Of a DNA stretch of 64,000 nucleotides, positions 1 to 10,372 are shown piece after piece; position 1 is the stretch's first letter; each line of letters starts with the position of its first letter. The notes under the pieces are model-generated. The model saw nothing but the letters and a program-made list of their open reading frames with translations, was not told the origin of the DNA and searched no databases. This DNA comes from Ureaplasma urealyticum serovar 8 str. ATCC 27618 (GTDB lineage Bacteria; Bacillota_I; Bacilli_A; Mycoplasmatales; Mycoplasmoidaceae), in contig NZ_AAYN02000002.1 in NCBI RefSeq assembly GCF_000169535.1, positions 62,001 through 126,000 of the forward strand. Reading direction: 5' to 3'. The position numbers and the translations under genes were made by a program.

Positions 1-264
1 GTGGGAATTTGGCATGTTGGTAATGGCTTTGCCCAAACAGGTTTGGCTGTTGCTTTTCGATCTGAAGGCTATGATTATCATGGATTATATGGTAGTTATA
101 ACTTACCACAATATGATTTGATTTATGGTGGTGGAAAAGATCAAAAAACTTCCTATCGCCAAGCAATGATGGCGTTATATAAAAATAAAAATATTGCAAC
201 CGCTTTATTCCCTAATGGTTTTGGTGAAGATCAAATCCCTAGTGCTTTTAAATTTAAAAATTAA
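1..264 (+). CDS. C-terminal end of a DUF31/MIP-like protease (5' end outside window)
   Basis: The first 87 codons are open from base 1 and end at TAA, so the gene starts upstream of the window. The visible tail contains a Tyr/Asp/Leu-rich stretch ending in the block YDLIYGGGKDQ, then a short helix and a Phe-Pro-Asn-Gly turn. From memory this matches the C-terminal end of DUF31 proteins, the Mycoplasma immunoglobulin protease (MIP) family of cell-surface serine proteases that cut antibody heavy chains. The catalytic triad would lie upstream and cannot be seen. The F1-like ATPase genes start 29 bases downstream, an arrangement known for MIB-MIP loci in mollicutes. Unlike most genes here, Trp is encoded by TGG at base 10. 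The family call is good but not proven; the function is inferred. Confidence 0.6.
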   Translation: MGIWHVGNGFAQTGLAVAFRSEGYDYHGLYGSYNLPQYDLIYGGGKDQKTSYRQAMMALYKNKNIATALFPNGFGEDQIPSAFKFKN

Positions 265-293
265 TTAACTTTTATATTGAATTAGAAAATTAT

Positions 294-1784
294 ATGATGA
301 ATACAAAAACATTTACTTCCGTTAATAGAGTAATTTATGATGATAACTATTCGCTAAAGCAACAACAAAAAAGTAGCTTTATCAATCAATTTTTAAAAGG
401 ATTGTTATCTGCTATTACTTTATTATTCTTTATTTTACTTTTAATCTTTGCTGAAAACACGTTGTTTGGTTTAGGTTTTGGTGATGAGAATAAATCAATG
501 ATGATTTCAAAATCGCTAAATGCTTTTTTTGATTTACACAGCCCTAAATATTTACAACTTAACTTTTTAATTGTATTTCGCTTTTTTATTTTAAGTTTTA
601 CACTGTTTTATGCCTTAATCAAAAATTTCACAAATCTTTATTGGCATCGAGTAACCATTAAAAAATACTTACCATGATTCGTTTTATATTTAGTAATTGC
701 AACAATTAGTTTCTTACTATTTTTTACTTTTTTTAGTGTTTGACCAAAAGAAGTTTTTAATTTAGTATTTTTACTATTAGTGTTATTTTTATTAAATTTA
801 AGTTATGAAATATTTAATTATTTTATTTCTAAAAAAACTAACCCTTTATTATACGGTAATTATAAAAATTTAATTATTACCATGGTTTTTCAAGCGTTAT
901 TACTATTATTTGTAATAATTACCCCCTTTGTATGAATTAATACAGGTAAAAGTCCTAACTTTTTATTTGTTGATAATCGTTTCTACACACGCATAGTTGA
1001 TATCTTCACTGTTCAATCAGGTAAAAATTTTATTATTTTAATTGCTTTCTTCTTCTTTTTAATTACATTTATTGTTTTAGCAAATACTAATTTTTTCGCT
1101 TTAGTAATTAATAAACGTTACGATCGTAATTATGTTAAGAATAATTTATGATTTATTTTACTTTTATTTAGTGCTATATTTATTTGATTATTAAGAGTTT
1201 TTGCATATAAGCACGAAAATGAAAATCTACCGATTGGTAACAACCATTTATTATGAGTTTATATTTTACAAAGTTTTTTTGCAATAATCATATTAATACT
1301 ATATATGGTATTCACTTTAAAAAAACGCTTAAGCGCAAAGAGTAGTTTAAATACTTTATTAAATTTAGTAGTCACTCAAACAATTCTAAGTTTAAGCTTG
1401 TTTTTAGTAACATTATTTAATTCTAAGAGTGTGGTTTCTTTAATTAATGTTTTTATTACAATTACTGTACAAATGAGTGTATTTGGAATCTACATATTTC
1501 AAAATAAAAACATTTCAACTAAATTATTGGTGCTATTAAAGGTTATTATGATTTTAATTATTTTAACCGCAGCAATTGTAGGTTTTGATTATTTATTAAC
1601 ATCTGATCATCATAATAACTATTTATTCTCAAACATTCAACCGAAAATGAATTTAGTACAAATCATGTTGTTATTAAATTTTAGTTTGAGTTTTACTTTA
1701 ATTAGTTATTTAACAATTAAATTTACAATGGTAATTTTTAAAATCAATAAGCTAAATAAGGAGTTAAACAATGAAAAAAAATAG
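294..1784 (+). CDS. Polytopic membrane protein of the F1-like X0 ATPase cluster
   Basis: The gene encodes 496 aa, read through several in-frame TGA (Trp) codons from the ATG at 294 to TAG at 1784. The protein is very hydrophobic: after about 30 polar residues it has a series of roughly ten or more predicted membrane segments, separated by short loops rich in Lys and Asn. No enzyme motif is visible. It is the first gene of a seven-gene run ending with alpha- and beta-like ATPase subunits. In mollicutes such type 3 F1-like clusters include membrane proteins thought to replace the F0 part (the X0 module). It overlaps the next gene by 14 bases, which suggests translational coupling. An anchor for the ATPase head is the likely role, but this is inference from position. 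Confidence 0.7.
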
Positions 1785-2286
1785 ATCTAATCTGACACCT
1801 ACAACAAATTATTTTGATGTATTTAATACTTATAAAGAAAAAAAAGCAAGTGTTGATTTAATTACATATGAAGAATTAATGGCATCAGTTTTATTTGATA
1901 ATAAATTAGGTTTTGAATCAGAGGTTTATTTAGATTTTGTTAAAAAATTTACATTAGCTTTTGAAAAAAAACTAGATATTTGATTTGAAAATTTTATTAT
2001 TAATTTCAATTTAAATTTAAAATTTTCAACAACTATTATGATTCCAATATTAGTAACTAAAGCTAATTCTACAACTGATGCAATTAATTTTAGAAATGAT
2101 CAAAATCCTGTTTATAATAATTTTTTAATTTCATATAACCAAAAAATTAAAAAATTATTACTTCAAAATCATCCTGTTCAAATTCTCCCTCATTTAATTT
2201 TATTTAAATCAAATCTTAATGGTAGTTTAGTGCTCGTATTTAGTGAAAAAATTATCGCTTCAATTGAACAAAAATCAGGAAATTAA
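1771..2286 (+). CDS. Small cytoplasmic protein of the F1-like ATPase cluster
   Basis: The gene encodes 171 aa from ATG at 1771 to TAA, with one in-frame TGA (Trp) near 1981. It begins inside the last codons of the membrane protein and ends three bases before the gamma-like gene. The product has no signal peptide and no clear membrane helix. It is a mixed alpha/beta protein rich in Leu, Asn and Lys. I recognise no domain. By position and size it could be the peripheral (delta-like or stalk) part of the F1-like X0 complex, but nothing in the sequence proves that. Confidence 0.65.
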
Positions 2287-2288
2287 GT

Positions 2289-3203
2289 ATGCAATTAAAA
2301 GATTTAATTAATAAAAAAAAGAATTTAAATAATATTAATTTAAAAGTGAGTAACGAACGTAATATTTTTTTAATTAATATTATGAAACTAAATCAGCGAT
2401 TAACTTTTTTTAGTAAAAATGCTTTTGAAATAAAAGAATCAATTCTAAGTTTAAAGCGTATTTATAATATTAAACATGATATGTTAAGACATGAGGAACG
2501 AAAGGTTTTTAAGTTTTTAAATAAAATTAATGATCGTGTTTTATGGATTTATTTAACTGAAGAGCAAAAATATAGCACTGATTCATATTCGCGTTATGAA
2601 CAAAAAATCTTAGAAACGATTAAATCAAATCGTGATGATTTTATTTTGATCGGTCAAGGAGCAATTGAATTTGGTAAGAATCATAATTTAAATATTCTCC
2701 AAACATTTAATGACTCTAATATTAAAAATTTAACTACACAATTAACTAAAATGATTATGATTTTATATACTTTTGATAATTATAAAAAAGTTAATTTTGT
2801 TATTAATTCTAATAAAAACTATGATGGACACTTTACTATATTGCCAATGAATGAATTTAGTTTTGATAAATTTATTAATTTAGAAAAATGTGATTCTAAT
2901 ATTATTGATTTTCAAAAAGTAAAAATTTATCCAAATTTAAATGAATTTATTAATGTCCAAATTAATGTTTTCTTAGTTAATATTATTAATACTTTAATTA
3001 CTGAATCATCTTTTTATAAAACAAAAAATGGACTAGTAGCTACTAATAATATCCTAAAAGAACTAGATGATAACCTTTCAAAAATTCAACGTAAAATTAC
3101 ACGTGTAAAGACAGAGTTGCAAATTGAAGAAATAAATTTATTAGCAAGACAAAATATGAATGAAGATGATAATGATAACGATGGTGGTGTTTATGAATCA
3201 TAA
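2289..3203 (+). CDS. Gamma-like central-shaft subunit of the F1-like ATPase
   Basis: The protein has 304 aa, close to the usual 280-300 aa of F1 gamma. Long polar helices at both ends enclose an alpha/beta middle region, which is the gamma plan in which the two terminal helices form the rotating coiled-coil shaft. The N-terminal helix (about residues 1-65) is Lys/Asn/Leu-rich. The C-terminal helix (about 245-290) contains NDDN-free heptad-like Ile/Leu spacing before an acidic tail. Sequence identity to real gamma looks very low, so the call rests on size, helix plan, and its place just before an epsilon-like gene and upstream of the alpha- and beta-like genes. The stop at 3203 overlaps the next start at 3193. 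An ordinary coiled-coil protein is the alternative. Confidence 0.5.
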   Translation: MQLKDLINKKKNLNNINLKVSNERNIFLINIMKLNQRLTFFSKNAFEIKESILSLKRIYNIKHDMLRHEERKVFKFLNKINDRVLWIYLTEEQKYSTDSYSRYEQKILETIKSNRDDFILIGQGAIEFGKNHNLNILQTFNDSNIKNLTTQLTKMIMILYTFDNYKKVNFVINSNKNYDGHFTILPMNEFSFDKFINLEKCDSNIIDFQKVKIYPNLNEFINVQINVFLVNIINTLITESSFYKTKNGLVATNNILKELDDNLSKIQRKITRVKTELQIEEINLLARQNMNEDDNDNDGGVYES

Positions 3204-3672
3204 TTATAATATTCAAATTACATTACTTGAAAACAAAAAGTTTAATATTGATAATGGTTTATTATATGTAAATGTTAATGAAGAAAATACATGACAAAAA
3301 ATTGAAAACAACACCGTTTTAGCCTATGAAACAATCTTATTAAAAATAGTTGATGATGATTATAAAAAAACTTTTTATTTATTTTTAAAAAACACACATA
3401 TTTCTGTTTTAAATAACATCGTTAAAATTCAAGCATTAAATGATTTACATTTTTTTATTAAAGATGGATTAAACAAAAAAAATAATCATAAAAAAGAGTT
3501 GGTAGATAAATATAAAAATATTACTAATAATATTTTAGAACTTGAAGCTAAACAACAATTAGGATTAACTCTAAGTGAATTTTTAGATCTTGATAATCTA
3601 AAACAAGAACAATATATAACTAATATGCAAATTAGATTAAATTTAGTGGAGTATAAAAAAGATGAGAAATAA
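3193..3672 (+). CDS. Epsilon-like small subunit of the F1-like ATPase cluster
   Basis: The gene encodes 159 aa, read from ATG at 3193 through one TGA (Trp) to TAA at 3672; it overlaps its neighbours by 11 bases on both sides. The N-terminal half (about residues 1-85) is rich in short beta strands and the C-terminal half in two Lys/Leu-rich helices. This two-part plan is that of F1 epsilon (a beta sandwich plus two helices, usually 130-140 aa). No strong motif is visible, so the identification depends on size, fold impression and gene order. Overlap at both ends implies tight co-translation with the gamma-like and large membrane proteins. Confidence 0.45.
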
Positions 3673-5824
3673 ATTGAAAATAAAATTAAAATTTTTAGCT
3701 TCACTAGCAACAATACCAATTGTAGCTTCACCATTAATTTTTTCTGTTGCAGCTAATGAGGATGGTAAACAAGAAAACAATAATGGTAATAATCAAGATC
3801 CTAATCAACAAAAAAAACCAAAAATTCCTAAAAACGATCCTAATTTTAATATTTTTAAAACTGTTGCTGATAAAACTGTTAAAGATAGTTTAGAAAAAGG
3901 AATTAATGCTGCTATTGTTTATGTAAAATCACGTCAAGAAGAAATTTTAGAAAATAAAGAAATTGAGTTTAAGAAAAAAATTCAACAACTAATTTATTTA
4001 AAAAATCTGCAGTCATATCTTGAGAAAAATAAAGAAAACATCTTAAAAAATTCTAATGATTATGGTTTTTATTTAAATACTCCTCAAATTTTAGGAACTC
4101 TTAAAAATTATGATATTAAAGATATTGAGTTTAATGGAGAAATATATAAACAAATTAAAGTTGGTAAAACTGATCCTTTAAATTATCAAAAAGCCATTGC
4201 TCCAAAAGGAAAAATTAGTGATGTACAAAGTGATCAAATTAATGATGTTGAAGAAACAAAATACAAAGATACTTTAAAAAAATATGAATCTGAATTTTTA
4301 AAAGAAATTAATAAATTAATTTATGATGAAAATGATGTTCCACAAATTAATAAAGATGTTGAGTTAACACGTGATGAAAAAGGACAATTTAATACAACTT
4401 TACCTAAGGGTTATAATGATTGAAATGCTTATTTTATTTCTAAAATAAAAGATCGTGTTACAGCATTTGATTTAAAACAAAATCAACAAACAAACGAAGA
4501 TAAACAAGAAGAACAGCCAAATGAGCAAAAAGATCCCGATACACCACCACCATTACCACCACCATTAGTAGAAGGTGATCACAACGAAATAGATCTTCCC
4601 CCAGCACAAGCCAACGCTATTGTTTCTTCTTTACCGCTATTATTACCTTATATTAGTCCTATATATTCAAATGAATCATTAAGTGAATTAAAATCAAAAT
4701 TTGATAGTTTAAAACCAGAACTTAAACAAACATTATTTTACTTTAATAACCCAATTAACACACGTTATCTTTATAGTGTATTAGACTTTGGCGTTAATGG
4801 TAGTAGTATGATTAATATTAAAGTTAAAATTATTGATCAAGTTAATCCTAAACTACAACGTACATATATTATTAATAAATATGATCCAATTTTAGATCTT
4901 AGTCTTAATAGTCTGAAATTAAATGAAGTTAATGCTATTAAACAAATTTTTGTTAACTTGTATAAACATTTAGGATTAGATGAGAAAATTGATTATAAGA
5001 AATTACGTAACTTTTATATTAGAAATGCTTTATTTACAATGATTGAGGCTGCTCAAAAACTTATTTTGCGATTCAATCAAATTGATAAAGATAATAAAGT
5101 TATTGGACAAAAAACTTTTACAACATTACAAAATGAGTATTTAGAAAAATATAAACAAAAATTTGTAAACAATGCTGATAATGAAAGATTATTAAATGAG
5201 TTTAGTAATTTAACAAAAGAAAATTTCTTTCGTTATTTAAACAACACTTTAATTAATAATGATTATTACTGATATCAACTAGTTGGTGCTTATAAACAAG
5301 TTAGCTTACAGTTTAGTGAAGTTCTTCGATTAAATAAAGATAAAATTAAAGCTAATATTGCAAGTATTAAAGGTGATGAAAACACTATTGCAAATTTGTA
5401 TAAATTAAATAACCAATTAATTTATCAATTATCTGCGATTGTTGCACAACGTAGTTTTAATTCTCAACAATGATATCAGTCATATTTAAATGTTTTACAA
5501 CCGATTAAAGAAAATTTTGATTTAATGTCTATATTAACAAATCAAACCGATATTAAAACAAATAAGGACAAAGCTAAGGATTTTAAAAATGCATATGATA
5601 GTGCTTTAAAATCTCTTGAAAGACAAAAACAAGTAAATAAACAAATTCGTCGTAAGATTGGAATTGCGTTTATAGTAATTAGCTTACTAGTTTTAATAAT
5701 TAATTTAATTATTTATGGATTGATTAAAAAACTAAAAAATAAAAAAGTTATTCTAATTATTAATAGCGTGATAATGGTGTTGACAATCATTGTTTTAATA
5801 ATGGGAATTATTCTAATAATTTAG
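3662..5824 (+). CDS. Large membrane-anchored protein with signal peptide, F1-like X0 cluster
   Basis: The gene encodes 720 aa, joined across in-frame TGA codons from ATG 3662 to TAG 5824. It starts with a basic, hydrophobic signal-like segment (about residues 1-30) with no cysteine lipobox. A low-complexity Asn/Gln/Lys stretch follows. A long, mainly helical domain is interrupted near residues 285-310 by a Pro-rich run. Two hydrophobic segments lie near the C terminus (about residues 660-715). The plan suggests a mostly extracellular protein held in the membrane at both ends. It lies between the epsilon-like and alpha-like genes and has its own RBS-like spacing before the alpha-like gene (AGAAAGGAAA). 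A structural link between the cytoplasmic ATPase head and surface proteins is plausible but inferred. Confidence 0.65.
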
Positions 5825-5839
5825 AAAGGAAATAGAAAA

Positions 5840-7375
5840 ATGCAAAACACTAAGGCAAACCCTCGTATTAAATCGATTTTTAACTATATTGTAACTGTTA
5901 GTGGAATCTATGATTATCAACATCATCAAATATTTGTTTTAAAAAATGATCCAACAGTAAAATTATTTGTTATTTCAGCAAAAGAAGATGTTGCTTATTT
6001 ATTAATTAGTAATGAACATGCTAATATTAATATCGGCGATGAAATCATTGAAACAAATCGTGAAGAAAATGTTGTTACTGATTTAAATTATTTTGGGAAG
6101 ATTATAGATATTAATAATAATTTTATTTGACCAAAACCACTTAATAATCTTCCATCAGCAAAAATTGCTCAAACTAATCCTGCATTTGGTTTAGCTCATA
6201 ATTTAATGACAGTGAAAACTTTAAATGAACAATTAAATACTGGAATTGTAGCAATTGATTTATTAATTCCGATTGGCAAAGGACAAAGGGAATTGATTAT
6301 TGGTGATCGTCAAACTGGAAAAACGCATATTGCTTTAAATACTATTATTAATCAAAGCCGTGCTGGCACAAAATGTATTTATGTAGCAATTGGTCAAAAA
6401 CGTGAATCATTGACTACCGTTTATGAAACTTTAAAGGCTCATGACGCATTAAAAAACACAATTATTATCGATGCTCCTTTAACAGCATATGAACAATATT
6501 TAGCGCCATATATTGGAATGGCTCATGCTGAAAACTTATCTTATCAGCACGATGTGTTAATTGTATTTGATGATCTAACAAAACACGCTAATATTATTCG
6601 TGAAATGGCTTTATTAACAAATAAACCAGTTGGTAAAGAAGCAATGCCTTCAGATGTATTCTTCTCACATTCATCATTACTTGAACGTGCTGGTTCATTC
6701 AAAAATCGTAAAACAATTACTGCTTTACCAATTTTGCAGACAGTTGATGGAGATATTACTTCATTAATCTCTTCAAATATCATTTCTATTACTGATGGGC
6801 AAATTGTGACTTCAACTGATTTATTTGCTGCTGGTAAAGTTCCTGCTATTAATATTGATTTGTCTGTTTCAAGAACAGGTTCAAGTGTACAATCAAGAAT
6901 GATTACTAAAGTAGCAGGTGAAATTAATAAAATTTTTAGACAATACAAACGTCATTTAAAATTAGCAATGTTAGATTATGAATTTAATAAAGAAACTAGC
7001 CTTTTATTACATAAAGGTAAATTAATAGATAAAATGTTTTTACAAAAAGGTTTCTCTTTATTTTCATACCGTTTTATTGTTTTAAGTACTAAGCTAATTG
7101 CTTGAGGCATTTTAAAAGGTGTTAAAGATGAACAAAAAGCATTTATGTTGTTAGATTATGCGATTAATAATTATGAAGATGCTCAAAAAGCATTCAATAC
7201 TATTTCAACAACTCAAAATTATGATGATAAAATTATGAAAAACTACTTTGCTTTCATCCTAAAACAATACTCTGATTACTTAAATTTAAATTGAGAAGTT
7301 GAATTAGAACATAGTTTTATTCCTTTACAAAATGAGTTTTTAATGAATGTAGCAAAATTTTTAGGAGATAAATAA
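5840..7375 (+). CDS. F1-like ATPase alpha-like subunit
   Basis: The protein has 511 aa, similar in length to AtpA. After a beta-rich N-terminal domain of about 95 residues, the nucleotide domain carries the P-loop GDRQTGKT at residues 155-162 and the alpha-type block LSVSRTGSSVQS, whose Arg would be the arginine finger acting on the beta site. The C-terminal third is helical. Trp codons are TGA. The short N-terminus and divergent C-terminus set it apart from housekeeping AtpA, fitting the type 3 F1-like ATPases of mollicutes. The stop overlaps the beta-like start by one base (TAATG). A ribosome site (AGAAAGGAAA) precedes the start at 5840. Function as the regulatory nucleotide-binding subunit of the hexamer is well supported; what the motor drives is not known from this sequence. 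Confidence 0.9.
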
Positions 7376-8739
7376 TGAATAACGGCCGAGTTATAAAAAT
7401 CTGATCAGATATTGTTGAAGTAGAATTTAAAAATGAATTACCTGCTTTAAATCATTTATTAACAACACATGATGGCAATACTTTCTTATTAGTAAAACGA
7501 TTGGTTGATGCAACACATGCAAGAGCGATTGTTGTTTATGCATCAAAAGAATTAGCAATTAATGATGTTATTGTTAATACAAACAAAAGTTTTATGGTCC
7601 CAGTTGGAAATGATGCTAAAAATAACATTTACAACTTTTGAGGTAATCCTTTACTAAAAACTGATAAAAAACCACAATATGTAGAAATGAATTCAACAAT
7701 TTTAAACGAACGTTATGTTGATAAAAGTGTTGAAATTGTTGAAACAGGAATTAAAGCAATCGATTTCTTTATGCCAATTCTAAAAGGATATAAATTAGGA
7801 ATCTTTGGTGGTGCTGGGGTTGGTAAAACTGTTTTAATGAAAGAAATTATTTTTAACTTAAACAGACACAAACAAGCTAATTCAAATATTTTTATTGGTT
7901 CTGGTGAACGTTCACGTGAAGCAATCGAATTATATGATGAATTAAATGCTTCTAATCTAATGCCTAACTCAGTGATGTTCATTTCAAAAATGAACGAAGC
8001 TCCTGGAGCACGTAGTTCAATTGTGCCAATTGGAATTACAGCTGCTGAATATTTACGTGATCAAAATAAAGAAAACGTTTTATTATTCATTGATAATATT
8101 TATCGTTTTATTCAAGCTGAAAATGAAGTTTCAACAGCGTTAGGTAAAAAACCATCAGTTGGGGGTTATCAATCAACATTAGAAAGTGATGTTACTCACG
8201 TTCAAAATCGTTTATTTAAAAATAAAAATGGTTCAATCACTTCATTCCAAACTATTTTCTTACCAATGGATGATTTAAGTGATCCATCAGCTGTTGCTGT
8301 ATTTAATCACTTAGATGGTAAATTAGTACTATCACGTACTCAAGCTGCTAAAAACATTTTCCCAGCATTTGATCCACTTGCTAGTTCAACAAACGCTATT
8401 GATCCTAAAATTATTGGTCAACGTCATTATGATGCAATTATTGAAACAAAAAAAGTTTTAAAAGCATATAAAGATTTAGAAGATGTAATCTTAATTTTAG
8501 GTTTTGATGAATTAGATGCTGAAAGCAAAATCATCGTTAAAAAAGCTTTACAATTAGAAATGTTCTTTACGCAAAACTTCTTTATGACAGAACACTTTAC
8601 CAAAGCGCCTGGTCAATTTGTGCCATTAAAAGAAACTGTTGAAAGTGTTATTCGTATCTTAGAAGGTAAATATCTAAAACAAAATCCAGAAAGCTTTGCT
8701 TACATTGGATCTAATAAAGACATTCCACAAGATAATTAA
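7375..8739 (+). CDS. F1-like ATPase beta-like (catalytic) subunit
   Basis: The gene encodes 454 aa from ATG 7375, overlapping the alpha-like stop by one base. The P-loop GGAGVGKT lies at residues 145-152. The SGERSRE block follows, with the catalytic Glu at about 178 and Arg 179. A Walker B stretch reads LLFIDNIYRF, and near the C-terminal region a DELDAES block corresponds to the DELSEED loop of AtpD that contacts gamma. All key residues for ATP hydrolysis therefore look present, so this subunit should be active. It ends the seven-gene cluster and is followed by a hairpin terminator. Housekeeping AtpD is an unlikely alternative because the flanking genes are not a standard atp operon. Confidence 0.9.
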
Positions 8740-8766
8740 TGTAATTATTTATACTTAAACAATTAT

Positions 8767-8812
8767 AAAAGTCCTTAGTTTTTAATTATTGAGCTAAGGG
8801 CTTTTGTTTTTT
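8767..8812 (+). terminator. Rho-independent terminator after the F1-like ATPase cluster
   Basis: The arms AAAGTCCTTAG (8768-8778) and CTAAGGGCTTT (8793-8803) pair with one G-U, and a T-rich tract follows. It closes the ATPase operon. Confidence 0.8.
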
Positions 8813-8895
8813 ATATTAAAATATATCAATTGTTATCAAACTATTTTTGACACAATTTAAAACGTTTATTATTCTTAATTAAGGAAGTTTAAAAT

Positions 8896-10134
8896 ATGAG
8901 AAAAAATAAAAAATTAATTCTAAAATCTTTGTTTTTAGCATTAGCTACAATTAGTGTAATTATTCCAATCGTCACTAGTTGTTCAAGACAAACAAATATT
9001 GAATCTAATACAAAATTAAAACCATTATTAGCAAGTAATGGTAATATTGACCAACATTATTTAAGTGATTTTTATTTTATTGATACTTATGGTATGAATA
9101 CATTAGATAATTCATTACTTAATAAATACAAATGAACTAATCTAAAAATTAATCATCAACAATCAAAACCCCAACTAACAAAACAAATTCACGATTGAAC
9201 TAATTATGCAAAGCAAAATGATTCTCAACGTCAAAAAATTGATCAAGAAATTCAAAATTTAAATCAATATCCAAATTGATTTAACGCTACAACTTCAAAA
9301 ACATTAAGCAATTTCAATATTGCTAAAAATGAAGCTCTATCAAATTTTGTTTTTAGTACTGATAAGATCAATTATAAAAACTATACACCTTTTAGTGTTG
9401 ATTTTCAAACAGGTGGTGGAGCATTATTAGGTATTGTAAACAATGATGATACTAACCCAATATTTTATGTTTTAACAAGTAATAAAAATATTGTTAATCA
9501 TCCTTTTTTAGAAAATCAAGATTACTTATTTAAATTTATGAATCAAGATCAAATATATAGCGGTGTTGGTAAGGTTAAGGTTTATGAATTAGCAAAACAA
9601 CAAAAGCAAATCCTTAATGGTTTTAGTATTTTAGCTTTTAGTCTTAATACTAAAACCTTAAAACCAATGAATGAACATGCAAATACAAATCCATTTAATA
9701 CTAGTATGTTACCTTATGTTAATAAATTAGGATTAATTAATCATGTTAATACTAAAATTGATTTAAAAGCAATGCAAAATCAAGATGTTATTATGTATGT
9801 TAATGAATTATCTAATTCAACAATTTCATTTGCTAATGCACCTAAAAATAATGATTTTGTTTTAACACCTTCTTCAGTTAATACTATAAACAATAAAGGT
9901 GTTGGTTTATATGCATTATTTTATGAAACTAATTTAGTTAATAACCAACCAACTTATGTACTAACCCCAATTTTAATTGGAATACTAGAAGGTAATTCAA
10001 CTAATCAAAACGATCAAATTAATAATTTAAATTTAGCAATAAATTTTAGTTTATTAAATAATCAATACTTAATCAAATTAATTAATCATGTAAAACAACA
10101 AGATGTAAATTTTGCAAAATTATTTAATAATTAA
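8896..10134 (+). CDS. Surface lipoprotein, DUF31/MIP-like fold with apparent loss of catalytic residues
   Basis: The gene encodes 412 aa, read through TGA codons. The N-terminus is a basic, hydrophobic signal ending in the lipobox VTSC, with Cys near residue 29, so the product should be anchored outside the membrane. In the middle (about residues 175-200) is a GGGALLG strand followed by a FYVLTS strand. This resembles the part of DUF31 proteases where an active-site His normally follows (Thr-Asn-x-His), but here Asn-Lys-Asn is found. No Gly-Ser-Ser-Gly-Ser nucleophile block can be seen further on. The gene sits directly behind the F1-like ATPase cluster, whose upstream neighbour is itself DUF31-like. 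It may be an inactive paralogue or an antibody-binding partner; the family call is tentative. Confidence 0.55.
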
Positions 10135-10145
10135 TAGCTTAAACA

Positions 10146-10191
10146 AAAATGCTTAATTAATGCTTCTAGGGCTTAACTAAGTATTTTTTTA
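10146..10191 (+). terminator. Probable terminator after lipoprotein gene
   Basis: An imperfect inverted repeat, AAAAATGCTTAATTAA against TTAACTAAGTATTTTT with G-U pairs, ends in a run of seven T. Confidence 0.65.
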
Positions 10192-10372
10192 TTAAATTTG
10201 TTTACAAACTAAAATATCTTTTAGTTAAAAAAGTTGTTCAAAACTAATTTTAATTAACTAAAAATATTATAAATATTTATAAAGATTTTTGCTCTTTTTT
10301 TATCATAGATTGCTAATATTTTTACATGATATTTGTATATACAAGTTATGGAATTTAAAAGTGGGGTAGTTT

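Noticed and set aside
6544-6948. A 134-codon open frame on the minus strand
   Set aside because: It is the shadow of the alpha-like ATPase gene, which has clear motifs on the plus strand.
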